The notes under the pieces were generated by a model. That model had not been told where the DNA came from and did not search any database. It was given only the letters and a program-made list of their open reading frames with translations. Below, piece after piece: positions 51,306-63,400 of a stretch of DNA of 64,000 nucleotides (its first letter is position 1; every line of letters begins with the position of its first letter). The position numbers and the translations under genes were made by a program. Source of the DNA: Piscicola geometra (Eukaryota; Annelida; Clitellata; Hirudinida; Piscicolidae); NCBI GenBank assembly GCA_943735955.1, contig OX030956.1, positions 6,580,145 to 6,644,144 of the forward strand, written 5' to 3'.

Positions 51306-52018
51306 TTTAGTTTTGCCTCCCCCCTCTTCACTCTCTCTAAACCCTTCCTCTTCCATTCGTAGCCTTGGTTTCATTTTTGATTCTAACTTGTCTTTAGCTC
51401 CTCAAATTCTATCTATCTCTAAATCTTGCTACTTCCACATTCGTCGTAGTAAACAGCTTCTTCATTTTCTCGATGATCCTACCTTGCAACTTTTTGTATC
51501 TTCTCTAGTTCTCTCCAGGATTGATTATTGCAACTCTCTTTACTATGGTCTCCCTGATACTACTTTAGCTCCTCTAAATAAAACCTTTAATTGTGCTGCT
51601 CGTCTTGTTGCTCGTGCTCCTAAGTTTTCTCACATTTCTCCTTATCTTCGTTTGTTACATTGGTTACCTTTGAGATCTAGAGTGACTTTTAAAATATGTT
51701 TAAATATGTTTAAAATTCATAACTGTAATGCTCCAATTTACCTTAAAAATCTAATTAAACAACCCCCTAAATCTGGTCTAAGATCATCTACCTTTAATCG
51801 TTCTTTTCGTTTTCCAGTTAAACACTCTTTTGCTAAACGTTCTTTTTCTTACTGTGGTCCTCTTTTATGGAATTCTTTACCTTCTTCTTTAACTTCAACT
51901 AAGTCACTCATAACTTTCCGTCGAGGCCTGAAGACGTACTTGTTTGGGATGTGATAGCTGAGCGCTTTTGTTCGCTTAGTAAAGGGCGCTATATAAATTA
52001 TTAGTGATTGATTGATTG
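51306..52018 (+). mobile_element. 5'-truncated LINE (CR1/L2-like reverse transcriptase C-terminus and 3' tail)
   Basis: An open stretch of 213 codons (51313-51954) encodes the C-terminal part of a non-LTR reverse transcriptase: LGFIFDSNLSLAPQI, LSRIDYCNSLYYGLPD, LHWLPLRSRVTFKICLNMFK, YCGPLLWNSLPSSL and LKTYLF. This is the conserved post-catalytic region of CR1/L2-type elements (compare SRLDYCNxLLxGLP, LHWLPVxxRIxFK, LWNSLP). The catalytic YADD part is missing, so it is a dead 5'-truncated insertion. It is still open to its stop and hence young. The 3' end is GAGCGCTTTTGTTCGCTTAG, then TAAAGGGCGCTATATAAATT and a TGATTGATTGA tail. Confidence 0.88.
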
Positions 52019-52211
52019 AATGGATATATTTTTACATATTTCTTTTCCTGTATCATAAATTTATGAAGTTTTGATTAAAAACATTAAAAAACGCCTAACT
52101 TCACTATATTTTTTAAAAAGGTCACCCCAAACCAAAACTAGGAATTGTCACGGAATAAAACTATATTATTGCTACTTATTATCAATATTATTATGCAGTG
52201 GCATAAGATGA

Positions 52212-52275
52212 ATCAATCACTAATGATTTGTATAGCGCCCTTTGCTAAGTGAACAAAAGCGCTCTTCAAATAAAT
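52212..52275 (-). mobile_element. Isolated LINE 3' tail
   Basis: AATCAATCACTAATGATTTG followed by TATAGCGCCCTTTGCTAAGT and GAACAAAAGCGCTC is the reverse complement of the 3' end of the neighbouring LINE at 51306-52018, about 200 bp from it and in opposite orientation. Confidence 0.8.
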
Positions 52276-52496
52276 TTTTTAAATAAATATGTATATATAT
52301 CAATTTAAGTATAAAAAAACAAACAATCAACCTCAATAATCCAACCTCACCCACACCACCATGACAATCACCGTCAAAAAATCACTATCATTACCAAAAA
52401 AAAAAATTCAATCATCACTACAGTACCAACACTCATACCACAGCACAATCATCACCACATCATCCTTAAAACCATAAAACACAATCATCATTTTTC
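52276..52496. other. CA/AT-rich DNA downstream of the kinesin-like gene
   Basis: Low-complexity ACC/ATC-rich sequence; nothing coding was seen. Confidence 0.5.
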
Positions 52497-55400
52497 TCAA
52501 TTTTCTGTCTTGCCACTGGTGCCGAGGCTGCGATAGAAGGTGAAGGAGAAGTCCTTGCCAGCACTGGAACTGCTGCTGCTATGGAAGGAGTTCTCCTTTA
52601 TATCGCAGCTCACTTGATTCCCTGCGGCCATCTTGGTCTGCTGCGGCCATTCCTTGACAGATTCAAAACAACCAACATTCGCACTAAAAACATTCTAATT
52701 AATTTAATTTTTATTTAGACTTAAGATTCTAAAATTTTAATATATTATACCCAAAACCGTTTATTCTACAAATTTATTTCTGTCCTGTAATTTAAATTAC
52801 GCTTTTATCATAACGGGCATCGCTCTCCATATTTTCATTGTAGGCTAGTAACAACGTTTTCTCTCTCAAATGTTTACATTTTTTTTGAACTTGACCCGAT
52901 TGTTCATATTTTTTAACAATTTATATAAATAAATAATCTGGAAACAACTGGGTTAGCTGGAAAGTCACAAGCTATGTCTACTGTATAAGCTATTATACCT
53001 TAGTTATTGTATCAATCAGGCATTATTTTGAAATTGAATTCTATAACTTATAATAAACTATAAATTTATAATTATATATTTATAATTTTTATTTTTAAAC
53101 AACTCATAAAAGAGAAAAAAAGTTGTTTGAAAAAGATTTTATTACATTGAATCCAACGGTTAATGAAAGCTAGTTAAGAGAAGTTTCGAATTTTAAAGAG
53201 AAAATCACAATCAGGGTCATCAATGGCATCGTGCGAAGGACATTCACATACTTTGATAAAGAAACTTTAGTAAATCAATGAAAACAATAAGTTTTTGTAT
53301 TTGAATTGAAAAAATAGCTTGACGGGTGCATTTTTGAAAGCACTAAAGCAGGTAGACGATCTCAAGGCTATCTCGAAATGCCAACGTATAAACGCGAAAT
53401 TCAATGATTTTGGAATGAATTAACTTCAAAAATAATATAGAAGCACCATCATTGCTCGCATAAGACGTGCCAAAAAATGGAAGAAAGCGCATATCCTCAT
53501 ACATATTCAGATACAAAACAGTATTTTAAACCGTGGATGGAGTGAAAAATTATAAATTTGATTTAATTAGTCTGAAAACCAGGGCGCATTGTTTAAATCA
53601 TTCGATGTACTCAATCCGTACATCCGATGTGTTTTGAACGTTGTTTAATTCATCCAGGTGTGTCGCGAAGGACGTTTTTTAATTCTTCACTACATATTTT
53701 GATGTACATCCAAACAACCCTACTCAAAAACGGGTTGATAGGATGTACATCAAAATGAAGTAACTTTGGAAGCTGCCAAAAACAATATAGAAGCACCATC
53801 ATTGCCCCGCATAAGACGTCGCCAACAAAATGGAAGAAGGTGCATAACCTTAAGCATACTCTGACACAAAACAGTATTTTAAAATAATTAAAATTCTATA
53901 TGTTATAGAGTTTAAAAATAATTTCATGGAAAGGATGCTGAAACTGTGCAAAGACAGCTCAAAATCACATCAACAAGTTTACGTGTGGATCAGTCTGATC
54001 TCATTGCATGTATCGAACTGCAAGAACTCTTTTGAGCCACAAGCCTTCAGTCCGAGTTGCATTAAATGCTCGACGTTGCTCTGACTCTGTCTGTTACTTC
54101 ATAAGATGCAGAAAGAGCATTTTCTAAACTTCGGCCTATTAAAATTCGGCTTAGTACGACTGTATCTGCATGTCGTTTGCCAAGATTCTTTGAGAATATC
54201 TGCAACCAAAACAGCTACTGCACTTTTTCCAGTAAATGAAATGGTGAAAAGATTTTCACAAACTGATCGAAACATTATTTTGTAACTGAGAACACATCTA
54301 AATTTAGTTTAAACTATATAATTGAAAAAATTATAGACTGTTTAGGATCTCATATCAAACTTATTTTTTTACTTTTTACCTTAGTTTTAAAAAATGATGA
54401 CGTAACTCTAAGAATACTATGAAACTTATTTTGTAGTTTTTCTTTTGTATCATTAATAAACTATCTAAATTCTTTATCAATTATAATTTGTAGTTTTTAT
54501 TTAGCCCATTTACGGCAGCTAACCAAAAAAAAAAGTTAACATGAATTTTACATTCAGACTTGCATTATATGATTCATGGGCGGCGATCCTGGGGGGATCC
54601 AGGGGTCAGGACCTCCCCAGGATTGCCGCCTATGTGAAGGGGTATTTAAGTAAGCAAAGAATATTTTGTTTTAGACAGATATCACTATAACTACACATCA
54701 TGGGCGGCGATCAGGACCCCCCCCAGGATCATATTATGATTATAATAATAACTCAAGCAAAATTGAAAACAATTGTTTCATAAGTTTTAATGGGCAAAAT
54801 GTAGCGAAAACGCAACGTGAGCAGGAAATGTGACATACTTCTGTGCAGTAAGAAATCATAAATAACTTGATTCAAACCACATTTATTAAAACAGAAATAA
54901 ATTTCAATTGATTGCAAACAGTTCGATAAAATTAGTACTTCTAATTAGTTATAATAAAAATTATTATTATTTTAATTACAACTAAGCAAAATATTTAACA
55001 TGAATTACAAAAGCACATTCATAAACTGTCGTGCTGTTTCAAAGACGACACTGACGACAAATTTTTTAAATTTTCTAATCAATCTATGAGAGGTTGAAAA
55101 ATTATATTCTCTTCAATAAAAGCTTTAAGTGTGAAGCATTTGCGGTTTGAATTTTTTTCGAAATATAAAAATCAACATTCATCTAAAAATTTCAACTTTT
55201 AATTTTAATTGTATAAATTTCATAATACATTAACATTGAAACAATAATTTTATTATTTTCATAATAACTAGTGTAATGAATGACTAGGCTTATTATATAA
55301 TGTAATATTACGTCAAAGTTGCGAAAACGCACCATTGATTTTTAAATGCATTGAAAACGTGTTAAAAGTTATTTTGAATAAAGAAAATTTAATTTAAGTA

Positions 55401-57144
55401 TTAACTATCTTTTCACTTTGAAATTAAAACTAAATTTGTATAAAAATACTAAAAATCGAACGAAAAAATTGAACAATTATCTAAGCGAGGTAATATTGTT
55501 TTGAGAAATTATAAATGTGAACAGGAAAAAAGATTATAAATAAATAAATAAATTTGAAAGTTAAATTATGAAATTAAAAATTTAAATTTATCGTAAAAAA
55601 TATTTGAAAAAAAAACGGTATTAAAACAGAAAGAAAATATAAAAACTGATGTTGCAAAAATGCAACAGCGGCGGTAAATGGGTTAAGGCATTAATTTTTT
55701 CATACTAAAGGTGAGCCCCCTTCAGCATTTTTTGCTGGTTTTGCCCCTGGGGACATTTGTGTTAATGTCGTGGTGTGCATGATATAAAATAATGATATAG
55801 TTTTACGAAAAAAGAACATAAGAGCCCAATATTTAATGTTTATCTTTTCTTACACATGAAATGTATTCAGTAAAAAATAAAATTATATTACTCACTTGTT
55901 GCTTAATAAATCGCGATGATCAGCGGGACGCTTAAATCAGAACAGACATTGTTGGAATGAAAAAAATAGCCAAAAACTCATATAAATTGAGTATTCTAAA
56001 ACACGTTTTAAATATGCCGATGACTGAATAAATCAAACCGGATAGAACTAAAACATAAATCTGAATATATAATATAAAAGCAGCAGCAGCAGCCTCACCT
56101 GCCATCCCTTGGAAGCGAGTGCTGTCAAAGTAGAGCTCCTGCTTCAGAGCGCCTGTCCTCCTCGACACACTCTGTCGTCGTGGTGATGATGATGACGATG
56201 GTCTTGGTGGTGGTGATAGTGATGATGATGTGGTTGAAAATTAAAGGTTGTTGAGGCTGGAGAATGATAGAAGGAAGGAAGGAAGGACAGAGGAAGAGAG
56301 ACTGACCTCGTTGGGGCAGGCATGGGCGAGCTTCTCGACCTCAATGACCTTGTTGTTCGGGTCAGGGAAGGTCATGTGACTGGGGAGCTCTGAATCCTTG
56401 CCCAGCATCTCCTCGCCCAGTAGCGGACGCACCCTGCCGTACACGCGGATGTTGCCCTGCATAGCGGTGGTGGTGATGATGATAGTGATGTAGTGGTGAT
56501 CGTGATAGTCATGTCGTGGTGGTGGTGGTGATAGTGATGATGTGGTGATGATGGTATTGATGTTGTAGTGGTGGTGATAATGATGATGTAGTGGTGATGT
56601 CATAGTGATGTGGAAGTGGTAGTAGCAGTAGTGGACATCAATGCACCAAGCATAATTCAAGCATCCACAACAGACAAACAAACACATATCTGCACAATGA
56701 TCATCATCATCATCATCAGCACCTTGAGTTCCTGGATGGTGTTGTGAAGATGTTTCCTGCTCTCTTCCTCCTCGATGGCCTTGAGAGCCGCCTCGTGCAG
56801 ACTCGTCTCCATCGACTGCACCTGCCTCCGCAGCTCTGCTACCTGCCTCCTGCCCTCCTCCACCTCCTCCTCGCGATCCTTCAACTCTGCCTGTGTTGTG
56901 CCATGGTGATGATGATGATGGTGGAGATGATGATGGTGGTGGAGATGATGATAATGGAAGAGATGATGATAATGGAAAAAAAGATTTACTAAAGTGACTG
57001 AATACAAGCTCTGAAACGAAAGCTCAACGGTGGGTGATCTCGTTCATTGGTGCTCACCTGAGCAGTGGTGAGTTGTGAGTGGAGTTGCAGACGAAGAGAG
57101 TTGCTGTCCTCGAGGGAGTTCTTGAGGGCGAGCACGTCTGCCAT
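52497..57144 (-). CDS. Kinesin-14 (KIFC1/Ncd)-like neck and motor start, without the ATP-binding core
   Basis: Five minus-strand exons join in phase to 200 aa: 57058-57144 (start ATG), 56723-56890, 56307-56456, 56099-56171, 52497-52621 (stop). The first two make a coiled coil (LKNSLEDSNSLRLQLHSQL; AELRRQVQSMETSLHEAALK) ending KHLHNTIQELK, which runs into GNIRVYGRVRPLLGEE. That is the neck-to-motor junction of minus-end-directed kinesin-14 proteins (LHNxxQELKGNIRVFxRVRP). After this normal motors have about 300 residues with the P-loop GQTGSGKT, switch I NxxSSR and switch II DLAGSE; none was found, although 3.5 kb of intron separates the last two exons. The final exon is Ser-rich and not recognised. 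It may be a truncated gene copy, an assembly gap or a motorless paralogue. The link to the last exon rests only on splice phase. Confidence 0.55.
53429..53882. repeat. Two direct copies of a 105-bp segment flanking a hairpin
   Basis: 53429-53530 and 53778-53882 are about 85-90% alike (AATATAGAAGCACCATCATT at the start, ACAAAACAGTATTTTAAA at the end). Between them, 53697-53720 and 53732-53755 form an imperfect 24-bp inverted repeat around TTTTGATGTACATCC. Probably remnants of a nested transposon insertion in the last intron of the kinesin-like gene. Confidence 0.7.
54080..54215 (+). pseudogene. hAT-family transposase C-terminal relic
   Basis: The frame at 54105 onward reads DAERAFSKLRPIKIRLSTTV, typical of the hAT C-terminal dimerisation region (SxERxFSxLKLIKxxLRSTM) used by ZMYM/ZBED-like transposases. 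A TAA directly precedes it and no catalytic core is intact. It sits on the strand opposite the kinesin-like gene, in its last intron. Confidence 0.6.
54579..54730. repeat. GC-rich hairpin repeat, two copies
   Basis: 54579-54600 and 54609-54630 form an imperfect 22-bp inverted repeat (GGCGGCGATCCTGGGGGGAT against GACCTCCCCAGGATTGCCGC). A shorter second copy, GGGCGGCGATCAGGACCCCC, lies at 54702-54730, and both copies are preceded by TCAT. They stand out from the AT-rich surroundings and look like a small fold-back repeat family. Confidence 0.6.
54731..56098. other. AT-rich remainder of the kinesin-like last intron
   Basis: About 1.4 kb of AT-rich sequence on both strands; no exon with kinesin motor motifs was found here or in 52622-53428. 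Confidence 0.55.
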
Positions 57145-57423
57145 CACACACAAGCACAAAACTTTCTACGAAATTTAATTACGCCTATTTTATACTCATT
57201 TAATGAACAAACAAGTTTTGAAACCATTCACTCATACAAACAGTTTTTTTATGCAAGAAGATATTTATATATACCAACAAGCTCTTTAAATATATAAAAG
57301 TATGGTTTATACTGGTTATAATGACACGCCGGTTCTCTTTTAAGTAGGGGCTGAAAATTTGAGATTTCAGTATAGTTCATAAATTAACTTTGAGTTTTTA
57401 GGATATTTTCCAATATTTTCAAG

Positions 57424-60400
57424 ATGATTCGAACCCATTGGGTTCTGACTGGCCTGGCTTTGTGCTTGGTTACTCTTGTTTCTTGCGAGCTGTTAGTGCT
57501 TTATTAAAAATTGCGTAAAATACCAACAGATTTATCAACTTTTATGATTTCACGCAATATTTTTAATAATCAAAATGTAGTTTGTTAGTAAGTAAAACCG
57601 TGAAACTTCAAGTGATTTAGCGATTAATTCTCTACTCTTCTATTCAGCAAGTATGTAGTCACAGGACCGAAAGTTATGAGACCGGGGAGCGCCTACATTG
57701 CCAGCATCACCACTTCAGGATCGTCAGTCAATACTACGTTCCATCTGACCATCACGATCACCAACACGGAATCTGGTCGAGAGCTCGTGAAGACGCTCTT
57801 TGTACTGAATACAGGTAGGAATCCATGTAGTAAGGTTGATGGGACTTGTGTTTTGATTTTTATGTGTGTTGACGTGCATATTATTATTTTTAGTAAGTTT
57901 TTTTATTTATAAGATCTAACATGATATTTCAATACTTTACTTATTCAGGCGAAACCGAAGTTATAGAGCAAGAGGTGAGTTTTCAATGCTAAGTTAGAAA
58001 TAGTTATGAAAAGGATTATGAAAAAAAACTTTTTTACATTTTATAACTCAACATTTTCAAAGTTCAAGAAAACCAAAAAAATCATAAAATTGAGAAAACT
58101 ATTAAAAGTTGAAATAAAAATTGAATAACATTTCGTAAACAGCTTGAAGCCGGAATACACCATGCTAAGACTTATCCAAAAAAACACGTAGAACAAAACC
58201 AAGTCATAAACAGTTGTTTGACCTTTGAACCCACACACACAACTACAAAAATCCTTCCAGATACCTGTAGAAGTGCCTGCAGGGAGCTACACCTTCAACG
58301 CAGTTGCTTCAAACGGCGTGGCCTTCAACAAAAGCTACCCTCTCACCCTCAGCCAACATGTCCACTCTCTAGCCATCCAAACCGACAAACGCCTCTACAA
58401 ACCAGGACAAACTTGTAATTCTTTCGTATTAAATAACTTTAAAATACAAATAATAATTGTATATACTGCAAATATTAATCTGGGGATATTAAAAAAAAGA
58501 ATTTTTAATTACAGGCCATTTTAGAGTGATAGCTTTTGACCCGAATCTCAAACCTTACAACCAAGAGATCAATATCACTATTTACGTTAGTTTTTATAGC
58601 TTATCATGTCTTAGATGTATCAAAAAAGGATTAGTGTAAGTAATTGTTTTTAGTAATGTTTGCAGAAAAGATAAGACAGAAGAGCAGAAGAGATCAATGA
58701 TTAAATAATTTTTGTATCTTTATTCGATTTTAATCGATTATTTTCAGGACACAAACTCTAACAAAATCATCAAGCTGGTGAACCAAAAGAATGACTACGG
58801 TGGAAATAATGGAGAAAACAAAGTTTTTTCTAAATATAAACAATAATTTATTATTACAATTCAAAAACTTGAAAATACAATTGTTTAAATATTTTATAAA
58901 CCACAGGTGTTATAACTAGTAAACTGGAACTCTCCGACATCACTCCTCTAGGACAGTGGCGAATTCTAGCTGAGACCCTTGTTGGTCGATTAAGTCTATA
59001 TATAAAAATCGATAAATTAAGTTTTATATAAGTTATATTTTACTTTACTTTTATAATATATAAGTTGTTTATAATTATAAACTTAGACTTTTTTATAAAT
59101 CTGTTAAAAATACTTTAAAATGACGTTGATTTAAATAACTATTATTTAAAGTACACTAAAGAAGAACAGTTTTTCCAAGTAGAAGAGTATGGTAAGTTTT
59201 ACCCGTCTTTAGAAAGATTTATTACAGATTAAAGTCCAGAAAAAATTGAGTCGTTAAATAAATATAAATAAGAATTTATTAGACTAAAATAGACTTAAAG
59301 TTTTAAAAACTGTTTAGAAATTTTAAAAACTATGCCAAAATGAAATTTCCAAAGAGCTATCGTCAAACCATTGTTTTCTCACTTTGGCAGTTCTGCCAAA
59401 GTTTGAAGTGTCAGTCATTGCTCCAGAGTTATTCTTCGTCAACGTCAACAACCCCTCTGTGCAAGAAGACCTCAAGATCAGCGTCATTGCTAAGTCAGTG
59501 ACTTGTGTTAATAGCATTTCAAACTGTTCTAGTTAAAATGAATGACTAAGTTAAAACCCATTAATATAAAAACTTTGGACCATAAAAAGAACCTATTTCA
59601 AAATATTTAATTATTGTTTTTCTTTGACTTTAAACTTAGGTACACTTACGGTAAACTCGTGAAAGGAACAGTTAACTTTGGAATACGTTTGCAAAGAGAA
59701 TATTATACGAGAGAAGAGCCTGTCATTATAAACAAACTATTGCAGGTAATGTATTTCATTCACTTTTTAAAGTTCTATTTCTAATTCTAAAAACCCACCA
59801 TCAGCTGACCGATGGAAAAGCTGATATCTCAGTGAGTGTTGGAGAACTAAGCAGCCTTCTTCCCCCCCACAACTCTCTTCCCTACGTAACATTGTTTGTC
59901 GAAGCAAACGTCACTGAAGCAATAACAGGAGTTGTATTGAGAGGAAGTAAGACCGTGAAAACCAAGCCAAGCCGTTTGCAGCTTACGTTCTTGCCTGGTT
60001 CACCAGACAGCTATAAGCCTGGCTTGCCCTACAAAGCTTTCGTTAGTTTCCTCATGTTTCTAAAAATTGTATAGAAAAACTTATTCATATATTTGTATGC
60101 GAGGTATAATAAAAACTTGAAACAGCTGGCTCTAACGAAGCTCAATGGCAGTCCAGCTGATCTGAGGGATCTTCAAGACTCTAATGGTTTCCGCTCATTG
60201 GAAATCAGGGTGACTAACCGCTACCCCTACTATGACTATCCCCGTCCCTTTCCAGAAGCTCCTGCCCCTAGTTTGTACTTTTGACTCACACCAATTATTT
60301 AAAACTTTTGTATCTATATCTTTTTATCCTTCTATTCCAACTTTTTATTTAACTATTTATATATTTCCTTTTAAACATTTAGGAAAATTATCTTCAATAT

Positions 60401-63400
60401 TTTATTTGAATTTCAAAATATTAAGTAACGAAACTTTTCATATTCGTTATTGTGAACGAATATATTTTCTTCCCTTTCAATTTTTCCAATAACCCTGTTT
60501 CCTTCTCACCGAATTGCAGGGATTATAGGGGCTCCTGGTGAAAGATTATCTATTCCACGACCGATTCAACCTCCTCCTTCTCCTTCCACAAGCACCTTCT
60601 CCGTTAAACTCGACAAGAACGGGCAAGCTTTTTTCGAGTTTCAAACTGTAGCGAGCACTGAGAGTGCAAGCATCGATGTGAGTGTTCCTTTTCTTTCTAA
60701 AAGGTTTCCTTTAGTGATTTATAGTTTCAAACAAGCTTGAAACTTCTTTGGCTTCATTTGGAGCCACAAAGGTAATAATAACGAGAATGGCTTTAAACCT
60801 TAACCTCTACCTCAATCTTGGCCCTAACAATAAACTCAACAAAAGTACGCATAGATAATTCGCAAATTAAAATATCGAGAACTTTACATTTTCGGTTTTA
60901 AATGATGCCACACTAATAACAATAAATTTACTTTTGTGGAGGTTTTATGCTTTAAACAAAGTTAACTTGTTTATCTTTTAGGTGACCTACCGTGATGAGT
61001 TAACCAGCAACGACGTTATGGCAAATAAGTATATCAGTCAGTTCAAGACCAGAGACCAAGGCGGCATTCAACTCAGCGTCAAGGACGGAAGCCACATTCT
61101 CAAGGTCAGTGGAGAGATGAGTGTTGAATGGGGATGATGAAAAGATGATTTTTTAAAAATTAAATGCATTCGTGAACGCGAAGGCTTGATAATGACTTCG
61201 AATGGTAGCATTTGTTTGAAAGAAAACTCCAGCCATATAGGCATTGAGTTCAATTAATTCTGTAATGAACTGATTAATTCACTTGATTATGAACAGTTAT
61301 TATCAAAAAAGTTTGCATCTTTATGAAAAAGTGGTTTTTCAATATGCTAAGATTTTTATTATTTTCTTACTTATTCAGGCGAACACGAAAGTGTTTTTCC
61401 ACGTGGACACGGTGCACAGTGTGGACACCATCTACTTCCAGGTTACATACCAAACATACTCCATGTATCATTTTAGTCAATGGCTAAAAAAGTATCGAAA
61501 ATGTATTGCTTAAGAGCAATTAATATCATTTTTTAATTCTCGTTCAAAACAATAATTTAATATATTTCTTTTTTCATTATTACTCTAGAAAAACAGCTTG
61601 GTGTTATCCTGCGACAATATTGTCGCAGGATAGCGTAGCCGCGCGGTTGGTGTTATCCTGCGTCCAGATTTTAGCGAGATACTTTTAACAATCTTTTTTT
61701 CTTATTTATTAATATTTAGTGAATTTTCGTAAAATAAAAAGAATAAATTTAGTATTTGTTAAATATTTTTTTATGAATCTTAATAATCATTGAATTTTCG
61801 TAAACTAAACTTAACCTTAACCTAACACTAAATAAATAAAATATTTATAATAATTAAATTATCAAAAATTACTCTAATAATTGAATTTATCTTTTATTTA
61901 TATTTTAATCATCTAATTTTTTGTTATTTTACTCATTATAAATATAATTAATAAATAAATAATTTAAAAAAACGAGTTACACTTTTTTTAAAACATGAAT
62001 TAAATCCTTTAAAACATGAATTAAATCCTTTTAAACATGAATTAAATCCTTTAAAACATGAATTAAATCCTTTAAAACATTAATTAAATACTTTAAAACA
62101 TGAATTAAATCCTTTAAAAAATATTTGTTTGACAAAATATTTATACCGGGAATTGAAACCAGAGCGTAGCGATCCGTAGTCTAAGGTGCAAGCGCTAAGC
62201 CACAGAAGCTGTTGCAGATCTGCTCTTATAAAGATTGGTAACCCTTACATTCACTGTACCTAATGAAAATCACGTAGAATTTAACGGTGAATTTATTTAA
62301 GTTTTGAAAGAGATACATAAAAATATAATTATGAATTTATTCCCAATTAATTCATAACTTTAAATTACAAATTCACTATATTACTAGATTATAAAATCTG
62401 GACGCAGGATAACACCAACCGCGCGGTTACGCTATCCTGCGACAATATTGTCGCAGGATATAATCTTCGAGAAAAACATTTAACAAACTTCGAAATTTTA
62501 TAAAAAAAATTTCAAACTTTCATTATTCTTATAACTCAGGTAATGGCTAAAGGCTTGATGAAATCGAGTACAGAAATAAAGTCTTCTGGACTGAGCACAT
62601 CTCACGACTTCGGAATTATGATCACTGATGCGCTGGCTTCCTTCGCACCACAAGTCCGCTTCGTGGCCTCCTACATCACAACCAACGGAGAACTCATTGC
62701 AGATAGCATTGCTCTCAGTGTGGAAGATTACTTAAACAATAAGGTTGTTGACGTCTGGTGTTTATTTAGAAATCTTCAATATTTTCTCTTTTAAAAGTTC
62801 TTCATATACTTTATTGAAACATCGATGTAATCTGCAAGAGAAAGTCATTCGAACTGCCAATATGACTTTAGTTACCACCTCCAGATCTCCCTCTCGCTCA
62901 ACAAGAACCAGACAGAGCCCGGTGATGATTCGGTGCTTCTGGACGTTGACACTAGCACAAACGCTTTTGTGGGTCTTCTGGGAGTCGACCAGTCGGTGCT
63001 GTTGTTGCACGCTGGCAACGATCTAACACGCGATAAGGTGAAACTCTCGAGGCTCAGTTTCATGTATTTTTGAAAAAAGGATTTAAAATATGATCTCGAA
63101 AATATGTAATATAACGAAAATGTCATTAAGTTTTCTGAGCTATTACCTCATTAAAAAGCTTCTATAATAAATTTTCTTCACTACCACTTCACGTCACCTC
63201 AAACTCTCAGGTTAGTCACGAAATGGCGAAGTACACAGAGGTGGGCACGAACGCTCGGGGAAGGTCAGGAGACATGGGCTGTTTCGATTCTTGTTTTTGG
63301 TGGCCCATCTATTTGGGAGGGTCTGACACTTCAAGCCTCCTCGAGGTTTGAACAAATAACACTAGGATAATTCAAATAGGGTTTTAATTTAAAATTTTAT

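Larger units (their letters stand above)
61605..62460. mobile_element. 856-bp inverted-repeat element with palindromic ends
   Basis: The 69-bp termini (61605-61673 and 62392-62460) are inverted copies with a single difference (GTAGCC versus GTAACC). Each begins with a perfect 28-bp palindrome (TATCCTGCGACAAT and its complement), followed by CCGCGCGG and a repeated GTTATCCTGCG. The interior is AT-rich with a 21-bp tandem array and a tRNA-like block, and has no open frame of note. It occupies the TEP intron between exons 61379-61441 and 62540-62743. The near-identical ends suggest a recent insertion. Confidence 0.92.

Noticed and set aside
52497..52621. Kinesin P-loop in the last exon (GTSGKTEN)
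   Set aside because: It lacks the GxxxxGKT spacing and the surrounding IFAYGQTG context; the similarity is too weak to call an ATP site.
62144..62212. Functional tRNA gene
   Set aside because: A and B boxes are recognisable, but the acceptor stem does not pair and the B box has an insertion.
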